A stretch of 64,000 nt of DNA from Portulaca oleracea (Eukaryota; Streptophyta; Magnoliopsida; Caryophyllales; Portulacaceae), in assembly GCA_029582165.1 (NCBI GenBank), contig CM055889.1, positions 16,103,341 through 16,167,340 on the forward strand, given 5' to 3'. The notes under the pieces are model-generated. The model worked only from the letters and a program-made list of their open reading frames with translations, had not been told where the DNA came from and did no database searches. The position numbers and the translations under genes were made by a program. Positions 1-10,349 of the stretch are shown here, one piece after another (the stretch's first letter is position 1; every line of letters starts with the position of its first letter).

Positions 1-622
1 GTATACCAGTCGAATGCGATCCCTTTCAAAGAATGAACGAATTGTTTCACTAGCCGATCTTCTTCCGTGCCGGCATTGCTACAAGTTTCGATGAAGTGAG
101 CGATGTGCTGCTTAGGATTACCCTTCCCATCAAATTGATTGAACTTTGGGGGTTGATATCCTTACAGCATTTGAAGGGCATTGATCCTCTTCGTGTACGG
201 CTTCGTGTACAAGTGAGTCCTGTTTGATCTCTCTCCGAGTTGAGCCCGTACTGCATTTGCCACCAAGTTTTGAATCTGCTCTACAGTCAGTGATTCTGAA
301 ACTGAGTTACTCTTCTTGTCTTCCCCATCGCCATCAGCCTTCGAAGACTCTTTTTCAGATTCTTCTTTGTCTGAATCTTCATCAGAGTCTTGATACGGGC
401 GCTTCTCTATCTTCTTCATCAGTTTTGCTATCTGCTCACTTTGTTCGCTAATCTTCTTGTCTTTCTCTTTACTTTCCCTGGCGAGCCTGTTTAACATAGC
501 CTCAAGTTCAGCTATCTTTCCTTCCATGTTGATGGCCTTCACGTCGCTTGAATCGAAGGTCGAATTTGACTTCTTGGAGAAAGAGATGAGAGGAAGATAT
601 GTCCCACCGAGCGTGCCAAATT
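1..622 (-). pseudogene. Ty3/gypsy gag, 5' part, with internal stop
   Basis: This is the start of the gag gene of a minus-strand LTR retrotransposon; the rest lies beyond the left edge. The frame 542-162 encodes a lysine/glutamate-rich coiled-coil leader (MEGKIAELEAML near its start) with an acidic Asp/Glu/Ser block. The same frame continues after a stop codon at about 160-162 as PPKFNQFDGKGNPKQHIAHF and then LVKQFVHSLKGIAFDWYT, which is the Retrotrans_gag core typical of plant Ty3/gypsy elements. The in-frame stop means this copy cannot make full-length Gag unless the stop is read through. A leader of about 80 bp separates the frame from the LTR. On the minus strand the sequence next to the LTR reads TTTGGCACGCTCGGTGGGAC, the likely primer-binding region; the priming tRNA was not identified. 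The Ty3/gypsy assignment is firm, the lineage is not. Confidence 0.8.
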
Positions 623-1809
623 TGTAAACACAAATTTCGAGTCTAAAATAAATAAAGACAGGAAATTGAGAAACAAACTAATTTGTATTAATATTTGAAT
701 GTATGCGGGTACAATCTCTATATTAAATACAATAAAGTAATCCTCTGATTCGATCTCCTGAAATTTAGGTGAGTCGAAGGCGTGAACGCTTGATCTCGAT
801 CTCGAATGTAGGTCTAGCTGAAGAACTGTGTAGCAGTTCTTGAGCTGAAGGTCTTGAGCGTTGATCTCCTTGGTGCTTGGTAGCTGGAGGCTGCTTGAAG
901 GTTGTCCGTTTGCAGGTTGATTGTTGGTTGCAGTTCTTCAAGTTCTTGGATGCGAGGGCTTGAGTTCTTGGTCTCGATCGATGAACTAGATGAAGAAGAT
1001 GACTGCAGTCTTTGATATGAAGAATAGAAATGATAATCCTCTGATTCGATCTCCTTGAGTCTTGGATGAGTCGAGGGCGCGGACGCTTGATCTCGATCTC
1101 GAACGCACGTTTAGCTGAAGAATTCTTGCAGTAGTTTTACAGGTTCTTAGATGCGAGGGCGTGAGTGCTTGGTCTCGATCGATGAACCAGACGAAGAAGA
1201 TGACTGCAGTCTTTGATGTGAAGAACAGAAGTTGTTGAACTAGCAGGCAATGGCCCTTGGCGCTTGATAGTTGGAGGTCGCCTGTAGTTCGATCTTCTGA
1301 AGGCTTTGCAGGTCTTGCTGAAGAACTCTGAATCAGTTCTTGATCTTGACGCGATAGAGGCTTGAAGACTCGATCTTGAGCTTTTGCAGACTTCGATCCT
1401 TGGCACTTGATAGCTGGAGACTGCTGGGAGTTTGATCTTCTGAAGCCTCTGGAGTGCAGAATGTCAAATGTTGTCGGGGGTAGATTGCAGCGTGTGTTGA
1501 AGATGAGGAAGAGAACCCCTATTTATAGGCTCTGGAGGCCTAGAGTTACTTGGGGTTTGAGTCGGCTTTGGGCTTGGGCCCAAATTAATAATTATTCCTT
1601 TAATTTTAAATAAAGAAATAATTATGATTTTCTACATCATAATTGACACGTGTCACGACGCTACTGGTCATGATACATTTCCATTTAAAATTTAATTAAA
1701 CGGACCGCCGTAATTAATTTTACACGTGGCGGATAATAATTAGCCGAATAAATTTATTTATTTTCCACGTGTCATTTTCTGATTTGTCGATAAATTTTTG
1801 CCTCCTACA
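623..1809 (-). repeat. 5' LTR of the Ty3/gypsy element
   Basis: The block starts TGTAAACA and ends CTCCTACA on the plus strand, so both ends carry the TG...CA signature. One side borders the gag leader, the other borders interrupted LINE coding sequence. A TATA-like CTATAAAT lies on the minus strand at about 1520-1528, consistent with transcription leftward into gag. Inside are two imperfect copies of a segment starting near 742 and 1033 (shared CCTCTGATTCGATCTCCT), plus a second repeated piece near 945 and 1142 (shared TGACTGCAGTCTTTGAT). The partner LTR is outside the window, so target duplication and LTR divergence cannot be checked here. Confidence 0.75.
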
Positions 1810-3618
1810 GTAACATTTTTTTCTCTTTGTCTTATAAGCCTGTTATGCCAATCGTTAAAACTAATATTTAGTGGGTCCTGTATGAGTCTTTCCTCTATCG
1901 CTTGGATTTTAGCTAAATTGGTTTCCAGTCTTTCTTTAAAATTTCTTGTGTTTTCTCTATTCCAGACCTTTAAAGAATTCTTAATTTGTTTTAGCTTGTG
2001 GGAAGCTTGGAACATAGCAAAACCTCTAATATTACACTTCCAACCTTGTTTAACTAAGTCTTCAACTTTGTCAAACTTGGTCCAGTGTTGGCTAAATCTA
2101 AACGCTCGATTTTTACAAGCGTCTTTACTAGGATTGGAATCTAGAAGCAAGTAGCAGTGATCTGAGAAAGAGAATGGCCCATGAGAAAGGGAGGTTGAAG
2201 GGTAAAGAGCATTCCAATTATGGGGAGCTAAAGACCTATCTAACCTTTCAAAAATTTTATGACCATAAATAGTTTTTCTCCAAGTGAAAAAGCGTCCATT
2301 TGGTCAAATTTCCACCGTATTTATTTCTTGACCTAAATTTTGTAGTCTTGTAAATCTATTTTCATGAGGGAATGGTCTTCACCATTTATCTTCAGGGGTG
2401 AGAATATCATTACAATCCCCTATGATGCACCAAAGAAGATGGAACACTTGATTTAGTAACTTAAGATTACTCCAAAAAGAGTCTTTTTCTCGTATCTGGA
2501 CAGGGGCATAAATTCCTGTTAAAACATATTCCTTACCTGTGCTTTTTTCATTAACATACAAGTGAATTTCTCTTTGAGTTTTTTTGGAGAAGGTGAACCT
2601 CTACAAAGGAAGTGTTCCATAAGGCCCAAAGACCTCCCGAATGATTGTTACAAGAACTATATTCAACTTTATCAAACCTTAATCTCTTAATGATCTTAAT
2701 AGTATTCCTTTCGTTGACCATAGTTTCACTCAAAAAAACAATGTCAGGTCTAATACTGGAGGCTAGAAAATTTATTTCTGCTATCTTAGCATCATTCTTA
2801 ATACCTTGCACATTCCAATAAAAAACTTTCATTAATTATAAGCTAATGATAAAAAAGATATACTAATGGGGTCACCCCTTGCTTTCAAAAAATTTGACGA
2901 CAAATTCGAAGCTTGTAAGATTATGGGGACATATTTTATTTGCCCATCACAATCTATACTTGCAACCTCAACCTGAGCATATGCGGGTTGAACGGGCAAC
3001 AAATTGAAGGTAGACTTATAGGCGATTGAACCACCTTGACCTGAGCATACATGGGTTATGTCCAAGAAACCCAATAAATCGCTTCTACGGACCAGAAAAT
3101 TAGCTAACAGTGATTTTTTAAAGCTCCCATTCCAAAAAGGAAACCGTAGTTTATCTTGCTGATAAAAAAAGCTGGCTGGACTTTGTTGTATACTTAGAGG
3201 TCCATGTTTTGAGCAACCATGGAAATTGGGCCTTGTTTTTCGACAGTACTTCTGAATTAATCTCCAATTTTTCAAAAAAGTAGGATTAGGTCTTCTAATG
3301 GATAAATCCATTGGGATGTTGAGGGGAGTCAGCTCTTTATTGAAATAAAGAGAAATACAGATAATTGATAATAGCTTACTAGCAATCCAAACATACAAGA
3401 TTAGTTGTGCTTAACTTATCCTTGAAACCTGATTGAGATAGAGATATCGCAGTCTTATGGTTCAGATCTGAGATGATAACACCATTCTACTCAACCCTTT
3501 GGCTCAGCTGATCCATCAAATTCACACACATATTCATACTATTTGCTACTGCCTTGTTCTCAGTCGATTTATGTACAGTGACAGCGCAAATATGCAACAT
3601 TTTTTTAGTCCTTGGAAC

Positions 3619-4069
3619 TAGGGGTGAGCGGGACCAGGATCCCAGTAATTTTCGGAGGTCCCGGTCCCGGTTGTGACCGGGAGCAAAGTTTAGCTCCCGG
3701 TCCCGGTCCCGATTGTGACCGGGAGCAAAGATTGGCTCCCGCTCCCGGTCCCGGTCCCGGTGGGACCGGGAAATCAACCGGGAAATTTTAGTCCCGGTAT
3801 CCTAATTTTTTTTCACCAATTATTTGATTTATTTCTATTAAAAATTAAAATAAATTATACAAGTTTTCTCTAGTTTCACAAATGTGGGCGCTAGTTTGTT
3901 TATATAGCCATTTTTTCCCAAATTAAAATTACGTAATATCTAATACATGATGTTTTTTTCCAGAAAAAATTATGTTAAGTTCGAAATAGTAATAAATAAA
4001 ATAAATCTAAAGAGAGAACACAAATTAAATTAAACAAATTTATCCATCATCATGAAATCACTAGATTTG

Positions 4070-4125
<56 letters not shown>

Positions 4126-4349
4126 TATATATATATATATATATATCATATATATATATATATATAAACCGGGAACCGGGATCGGGAGCGGGAAATGAGG
4201 TCAAGTCCCACTCCCGGTCCCGTTGTTGACCGGGACTTTATTTTTAGTCCCACTCCCGGTCCCGCTCCCACCGGGAACAGGATTTTGGGACCGGGACTTG
4301 ACCGGGACCGGGACGGGACCGGGATTCCCGGAATTTTTGCTCACCCCTA
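3619..4349. mobile_element. Non-autonomous hAT transposon, 731 bp
   Basis: The ends are perfect 11-bp inverted repeats, TAGGGGTGAGC and GCTCACCCCTA, flanked by an exact 8-bp direct repeat CTTGGAAC at 3611-3618 and 4350-4357. An 8-bp duplication with TAGGGG-type termini is diagnostic of the hAT superfamily. Both subterminal arms are arrays of CCCGGT/ACCGGG units, while the core is very AT-rich and holds a long TA microsatellite. No transposase frame is present; the Arg/Asp-rich frames across the arms are translations of the GC-rich repeats. The element lies inside the minus-strand LINE. Confidence 0.92.
4072..4166. repeat. (TA)n microsatellite inside the hAT core
   Basis: About 95 bp of nearly pure TA dinucleotide repeat with two CATATATA interruptions, between the GC-rich arms of the hAT element. 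Confidence 0.95.
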
Positions 4350-4899
4350 CTTGGAACACTCGACAGTACGAGGAAGGTATGGAGACCCAGTTTCCTCGGA
4401 TAGGATCAAAAAACACTCTTGTGTAGTCTTTAATCTGTCTAATTGACAATGATAGCCCAAGGATGTCAATTGATACAACCTAATCGGTCGTATCCCACTA
4501 ACAGAACTTACCTCCCTTCTTCCGCAGATGTCGAAGCTATCTTTAGCATAAGAATGGTATGAGAAACCATTATCATTTTTCTGAATCAGGAGACTATTTT
4601 GTGAAAGGTTTGATCTGTCTAATTGCGATTGCCATCCTGTGGAATCGCAAAATACAAACAGATGTGGGCAAGGAGAATGCTCCAAACCTAGAATCTGAGG
4701 CTATTCCTTTTGGGAGAGTTAAAAGGAAGGGGAGATCTGGTAATTGGGGAAAGAGATGGAAGCAGATGAAAGAGAAGAAAGGGGGGACGACGATTGAAGA
4801 GCATTCCTAACCTAGGGTTTTCTAACACATTGTCTCTCTCTCACTAGAGTTTAGGGTTCAGAAGATATTTGTCAAAACCTAGCCTATCACAAGTATGCA

Positions 4900-5594
4900 T
4901 AATTCCTTATGAGTTTTTTTTTTTTTTGTATTTTGGACTCCGAAGTATAGGGGTATTTATTTTCTGGTCCCACGGTTTTCATTGTTTATTTTTTGGACCC
5001 TAAAATTTATGGCTTGAATAAAAGTGGACCTTAAAGTTTGTAGGTTGAAAAAAAAAGGCTCATGTATTGTTTTTCTTTTTCTTCTCATGTTTGAATTTGT
5101 AAGTTGAATACATGTTTGTCCATGTTAAAATTGCCTTAAACACTTATAGGATTAAGTGATTATTCTTAAACTTGTCATGTCATAAACAACATAGAGTCTA
5201 TACTTATTTTAATCAAACAAACCAAAACTTATGTCCTCTTGGAATGCTTGAATAAATCATAAAAACTCTAAACATGTATATATATGTACTTGTAAAATAA
5301 TTACTTATTATGTTTTTCTTATTACAATACTTATAAGCATAATAAAATATACTCATGATAATTTGAGCCTTGATGCACAAATAACTTATAGTGGATTTCT
5401 CAAAAACTTGAATCAATAAATAAGTCACTTGTATGTATTCAAATAACACTTGTATGCAAAGCCTATCTTAATAACAAATTCATATTTGACTTCTAATTGC
5501 ATAAACTTATTTCAATCATCAAGAATAGAATCATAAAATTGACATAACCAAATAGAATTTCATGGCAACTTATAACTTATAAATTAGAAACATA
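4900..5594. other. AT-rich spacer without recognised gene
   Basis: After the presumed LINE 5' end the sequence becomes AT-rich with recurrent ACTTATAA/CTTGAATA words and many stops in all frames. The same texture resumes at 6928-7533 and 10350-10780. This suggests one old repeat or spacer block later split by the Mutator-like element and the copia element. Nothing else is supported. Confidence 0.5.
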
Positions 5595-5603
5595 ATACTT
5601 TTG

Positions 5604-6918
5604 CAAAAAAATTACACAGAGGTACCCTAACTTTTGGTGAAATATTTTTCTGGTACCCCAACTTTTGAAAACTAATTTCGAGGTACCCCAAGTTTTAGGA
5701 TTGGTAATAATTAGGTGAATTTCCGGCCAATGAGTTGATTTCACTAGTGAGTTTTAGGCGGCAAATTGATTAAGAGTTCTTATGGACGAAAATGCCCTTT
5801 GTTTGTTAGAAAACTAAAAAAAGGTCCTTATTAACCCCCCCAATTCATTTCTTCTTCTATTTCATAATGGTTCTATTAAACAACTTCTTCGGGTGAATTG
5901 AGGAGATGTCGGTGACAATGGTGTTGAGTGTGTTCCCGGCAGTTCATATTGTTTGCCCTGAGGGAATTGAATAGACAAAGGACATTTTGATATTGGATTT
6001 TCACAGATGTTGCCTAAATCCTACAGCTTTACCATGTTGTAAGTAGTTGGCTATGGATTTTTCGCTGTTGGAAGTGATTAGTGGATGTCACTTAAGTATG
6101 GCAAACAAGAGAAGATTTTCAGTGAGGAATGGGTGTGATTGAGGGAGAGGGTGGGAGAAATGGGTGTGATATACTTAGAGAGAGAGAAAATAATGAGTGG
6201 TGGCGGTGATTTTTTGCTCCCCAAATTTGGTGGGGATGAGTGTTGCAGGTTCGAAGTCATCGTGAAGAGATTTTGCAATGGGTGGTCTTGCTGAGAAAGA
6301 TGAATAAGCAGAAGCAACCATTTGGGATACTGGAAGCTAAGGATTTTGTTGGCTGAAATGAGAGGAGTAATGTGATTGGCTAATTATGGGGTGTTCTCTT
6401 ATGTCCCTCTTGGCTCCTCTGGTCGTCATCATCATCTTCGCTGGACCAAGAAATTCGGATTGATCTCCTTCTCGGTCGCCTCGATCTCGGAATCGAGGTG
6501 TTTGTCCTCAGGAACACTGGAGATCTTGGTTTGGGTTTGGTGATTGTGCTGTTGGGGTGAAGATGCTTGAGGGAAGCCGAGGATGTGGTGGAAACAGGGG
6601 ATGCCATTGGAGGACCAAGAAAGCTTCACAAAGAGAGAGAGAGAGATTTGTTGTGGTTCTTAAAAACTGAACATAAGGATTCGTTGGGGTTTGAGAGAGG
6701 GATAAGAAGAACAACTAAAAGGGTATTATAGTCAATCACTATCAAAAATTAACGGTATTTCGGTCAGTTTACATAACCCATCGGACTTTGGTCAGAAAAA
6801 TCACCTCCTAATTACTAATCCTAAAATTAGGGTCGGGGTACCTAAAAATTAGTTTTCAAAAGTTGGGTACTAAAAAATAGTTTCCCCAAATATTAGGGTA
6901 CCTTCAAGTAATTTTTTG
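5604..6918. mobile_element. Mutator-like element, 1315 bp, with captured gene-like sequence
   Basis: The two ends form long imperfect inverted repeats of about 110 bp. The left begins CAAAAAAATTACACAGAG and the right ends CAAGTAATTTTTTG; both contain GGTACCC motifs and a shared TTTTGAAAACTAATTT-type segment. A 9-bp direct repeat ATACTTTTG flanks the element (5595-5603 and 6919-6927), matching the target duplication of Mutator-like elements. No transposase is present. The interior is less AT-rich than its surroundings and carries minus-strand coding-like segments, so it looks like a Pack-MULE. Confidence 0.85.
6380..6607 (-). pseudogene. Captured gene fragment in the Mutator-like element (transit-peptide-like N-terminus)
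   Basis: A minus-strand frame opens with ATG at 6607 and encodes 75 residues. It starts MASPVSTTSSASLKHLH, continues with an Arg/Pro/Ser-rich stretch (PRSRRPRRRS), then an acidic run SSEDDDDDQRSQ. The Ser/Thr-rich, positively charged, acid-poor beginning resembles a plastid transit peptide. The upstream sequence (about 6608-6700) looks like a 5' UTR with CT repeats. A second minus-strand frame from about 6322 to 6178, starting MVASAYSSFSARPP, may be another captured piece. The parent gene was not recognised. Whether this is a captured exon or chance coding cannot be settled without a homology search. Confidence 0.45.
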
Positions 6919-6927
6919 ATACTTTTG

Positions 6928-7533
6928 CTAATACTTGCATTCTACTTTCCATCCTTCACACTTAAACATAAAATTAACTTGTTAATCATGCTATTAAACA
7001 ATATTTGAATAACAATAGGCAAAAACTTTAAGCATGAAATCACTCATGCTACCTATCACTTATAAACGTGGAACAAAAGTTTCAAACATGATATCAATAA
7101 AAGGTCTAATCAACTTGTACTCATCCTTCATATTAATATCAATAATAATAGGCAGAATGATACTTGCACATGTGAATAGACATGGAAAAATTCATATTAC
7201 AAGAAGCAAATTATAATCTTGCCACAATGAATTTCCACATTAAACATCTTAAAGACTTGTAACTTAAAACATCCAACCAAGGAATCTTTTTAATGACAAT
7301 TATCTCATCCTTAATACTAGTATGAAACTTCCATGTAACTTAACATCTTAGCCAACTTAAAATATATGGCTAAATAAACTTGTAATTTATGTAGGTGTTC
7401 AATGGTGCACTTAATAATATTATAAATAAATAAATACTTATTTGACTTTTTCTTGCACCATCTTTCAACAACTACCTTATCATAGAATTTCAATAAACTT
7501 ATCTTTAATGACAATTCTTATAAACCAATTAAA
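6928..7533. other. AT-rich spacer without recognised gene
   Basis: This continues the ACTTATAA-rich texture seen before the Mutator-like element. Only short chance frames are present. Confidence 0.5.
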
Positions 7534-7538
7534 CATGT

Positions 7539-8166
7539 TGTTAGGATTCTCAGGACGTAGTTAGCAGACAAACAATAATAAGGGCGAAAAATAAATAAAG
7601 ATTCAACACAAGGAATTAACGTGGAAAAACCCGAACCGGGAAAAAACCATGAACGATGCACTATCAGAGGATTACAACAGTGTTTCAGAGATTCCCAGAC
7701 CTCCACAATCTCTCACAACCTCCCTAGAGTTACAACCTGAGAACTCAACACTCACAGATGAGCCTCACACAACTCCCTCAGGAACACAGAGATTACAGGT
7801 CAATCTCTTGTGGTATAAGATGAAACACTCTCAATTGCTGTACTAATAAACCTAACACCTAGGTCCTATTTATAGTCAAGACTACAACATAATATTGTGG
7901 TTAATAATAATATTAACTTTCCAAAACATGTGTTTCCTAATAATTTGATACTATATTCCAAAGCAATATTATATTTCCATGTGATTGCCCCATCACAATT
8001 TGGTAACAAATATAATATTTTTCACTTTATATAATATCTTTCCTTAAATAACACAATCTTGGAAGATCTTCAATATTATATGAAATTTTCCCACTAAGTA
8101 TAATTTTGGCTTTTCAAAATTCATCCCACCAAAATAATAATTTGGGCTCCACACAATTAACCAACA
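7539..8166 (-). repeat. 3' LTR of the gag-only copia element
   Basis: It runs TGTTAGGATTCTCAGG...AATTAACCAACA on the plus strand. It contains a minus-strand TATA-like box (plus-strand CTATTTATAG near 7866). The polypurine tract lies immediately to the right. Confidence 0.95.
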
Positions 8167-8560
8167 ATCTCCCACTTGGAGACCAAATTGTAGCCTTTGT
8201 CGTTCATCACCACCACCACTCGTCTTGGAATCCTCTAGTGCATTCATCTCGATCTTGTTCAGAAAAGATCAACAGAGGTCCCAGTTGACCTCCCATCAAC
8301 TCCTCTTTTAGCAACAGGCTCCCACTTGAACTGATCACGCCCCTGCAACTTCGACATGCGCATCATCGTCAACAACTTAGGGGAATTTTGGATTGGGACT
8401 TTACCTCGTGTTGAAATTGTCGAATTCTCGTGCAGGTTAGATGCGTTCCTCGGCTGACCATCCGTTCCCGTAGCCTCGACCGGAAACCTCCTCGTTTCTG
8501 GTACCCTTCTCTCATCAGAGAAGCTAACACGCCTTTGTGAGCAACCGCATGTTAGAGTTA

Positions 8561-9663
8561 TCAATTCTGAGAATATAGCTTCCCCTTTTTCCTGCCATTT
8601 GCAATTATCAGAGATCCTTTCGTTACCCTCCAATGACCATCTTCAAATCTCGTCGTGAACCCCTCCTCATCCAGTTGACTCACAGATACAAGGTTCTTGG
8701 TCAGACCCGGGACATACCGAACATTCTTCAACCTCCAAGTTCCACCCTTAGAAGTTTTAATGTTCACATCACCTCTTCCTAGCACCTTTAGGTTGTGACC
8801 GTTTGCAAGCCTAACCCTGCCAAACCTCCCACTCACAAAATTGCTAAAGGCCTCTCTGCTAGACGAGGAGTGAAACGAAGCACCCGAATCTATCACCCAA
8901 CTCCCTTCTGACTTGTCAACACTAACAGTTAATGCATCACCAAAATCCTCAACAGAATATACTGAGTCCTGGTCATTATGGCTGCTCTTCTTAGGTTTGG
9001 GACAATCCCTACGAAAATGACCTCTATCACCACAGTTCCAACACAACACTTGCTCCATGTTTCGACCTCTAGATTTTGATCGACCCCGACCCGAACTCCC
9101 ACTATTTCTCCTACCCCTGACAGTCAAAGCATCCCCCGAAGACCCAGACACATCGGAATCTTTCCTGCGAATACTTTCATTCAGGACAAAGTCTCTAATT
9201 TCCCCAAACTTCAATTTCTCATCCTTCTTAGTTGAAGAAGTTACAGAAGTCACGAAATTTTCCCAAGACTTAGGTAGGGTAGCCAATAGTATGTTAGTGT
9301 TCATCTCATCATCGAAATTAAATCCCACAGAGGTTAACTTTGATAGTATTATATTCAACTCATTCATACTATCATGCATATCACCAGACTCTTGCATCTT
9401 AAATTCAAACAAACGACGTAACACATATACCTTGTTCACCGCCGAAGGTTTCTCATATGTTGTTTGCAAGGCCTCGAGCAGGTCTTTCGTCGTTTTCTTA
9501 TCTTTGACGTTGAAAGCGACGTTCCGAGCTAGCGTCAGCATGACCGTACTGAATGCCTGACCATCAAGCTCTTCCCAATCCTTCTGTTCCATCTCTTTTG
9601 GCTTATCACCCATGCGTAGTCTTTCCCATCGAATTCCGGAATCTTCACAATAGCGCCCGCCAT
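8561..9663 (-). pseudogene. Copia Gag (UBN2 type) with zinc knuckle and partial protease
   Basis: Read from 9663 leftward. The natural Gag start encodes MAGAIVKIPEFDGKDYA, the usual opening of copia Gag. Near 9613 a deletion changes the frame, and the long frame continues from MGDKPKEMEQKDWEE. It then has the UBN2 core (LLEALQTTYEKPSAVNKVYV; LATLPKSWENFVTSV), a CCHC knuckle CWNCGDRGHFRRDC, and the protease motif DSGASFH with ILGRG-like VLGRGDV. It ends in the GAG-pre-integrase region (KNLVSVSQLDEEGF, then GRKKGKLYSQN and a stop). Because of the frame change, full Gag cannot be made from the natural ATG; a shortened Gag could start at the second Met. The uninterrupted frame that begins earlier, inside the LTR, is not a likely start. 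Confidence 0.88.
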
Positions 9664-9701
9664 TGCTTCTCAATCTGCAGATCAACCACGCTCCAACCAA
9701 A

Positions 9702-9713
9702 GCTCTGATACCA
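9702..9713 (-). promoter_or_regulatory. Primer binding site, initiator tRNA-Met
   Basis: TGGTATCAGAGC on the minus strand, two bases inside the 5' LTR of the gag-only copia element. It matches the 3' end of plant initiator tRNA-Met. Confidence 0.93.
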
Positions 9714-9715
9714 CT

Positions 9716-10344
9716 TGTTAGGATTCTCAGGACGTAGTTAGCAGACAAACAATAATAAGGGCGAAAAATAAATAAAGATTCAACACAATGAATTAACGTG
9801 GAAAAACCCAAACCGGGAAAAAACCACGAACGATGCACTATCAGAGGATTATAACAGTGTTTCAGAGATTCCCAGACCTCCACAATCTCTCACAACCTCC
9901 CTAGAGTTACAACCTGAGAACTCAACACTCACAGATGAGCCTCACACAACTCCCTAAGGAACACAGAGATTACAGGTCAATCTCTTGTGGTATAAGATGA
10001 AACACTCTCAATTGCTGTACTAATAAACCTAACACCTAGGTCCTATTTATAGTCAAGACTACAACATAATATTGTGGTTAATAATAATATTAACTTTCCA
10101 AAACATGTGTTTCCTAATAATTTGATACTATATTCCAAAGCAATATTATATTTCCATGTGATTGCCCCATCACAATTTGGTAACAAATATAATATTTTTC
10201 ACTTTATATAATATCTTTCCTTAAATAACACAATTTTGGAAGATCTTCAATATTATATGAAATTTGCCCACTAAGTATAATTTTGGCTTTCCAAAATTCA
10301 TCCCACCAAAATAATAATTTGGGCTCCACACAATTAACCCAACA
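9716..10344 (-). repeat. 5' LTR of the gag-only copia element
   Basis: Same sequence as 7539-8166 apart from roughly eight substitutions and one extra C near the end (AATTAACCCAACA). The plus-strand CTATTTATAG near 10042 gives the leftward TATA box. Confidence 0.95.
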
Positions 10345-10349
10345 CATGT

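Larger units (their letters stand above)
1810..4810 (-). pseudogene. L1-type LINE, ORF1 remnant and ORF2 endonuclease, twice interrupted
   Basis: Read right to left. The best part is the ORF2 start at 2832, beginning MKVFYWNVQGIKND. It has apurinic-type endonuclease motifs: WNVQG, FLSET, IGDCNDIL (family GDFNEIL) near 2410, and a SFSDH motif near 2170. A linker before the reverse transcriptase follows (AFRFSQHW...KQGWKCNIRGFAMFQASHKL, about 2110-1990). ORF2 stops at 1810, where the gypsy LTR begins, so the RT domain is displaced outside the window. At least two frame changes occur between 2560 and 2150. Upstream, frames at 3398-2832, 3610-3487 and 4685-4358 probably represent ORF1 or its C-terminal linker, but no RNA-binding motif is clear there. 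The hAT element splits this upstream part. The 5' end near 4.8-4.9 kb is a guess from loss of coding character. Confidence 0.75.
7539..10344 (-). mobile_element. Gag-only Ty1/copia element, 2806 bp, complete with TSD
   Basis: Two near-identical LTRs (7539-8166 and 9716-10344) enclose only about 1.55 kb. The element is flanked by an exact 5-bp direct repeat CATGT (7534-7538 and 10345-10349). On the minus strand, TGGTATCAGAGC at 9713-9702, next to the 5' LTR, is the initiator tRNA-Met primer binding site, and AAGTGGGAGAT next to the 3' LTR is the polypurine tract. The interior codes for Gag and the start of protease. Integrase, reverse transcriptase and RNase H are absent, so movement would need proteins supplied in trans. 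By eye the LTRs differ by about eight substitutions and one indel in roughly 628 bp, which implies a recent insertion. Confidence 0.95.

Noticed and set aside
3487..3777. Arg/Asp-repeat protein (RDRDRE)
   Set aside because: It is the translation of the CCCGGT arrays of the hAT element joined to LINE sequence, not a gene.
9057..9560. 167-codon plus-strand frame
   Set aside because: It lies exactly antisense to the copia Gag frame, which has the zinc knuckle and protease motifs; this is a shadow.
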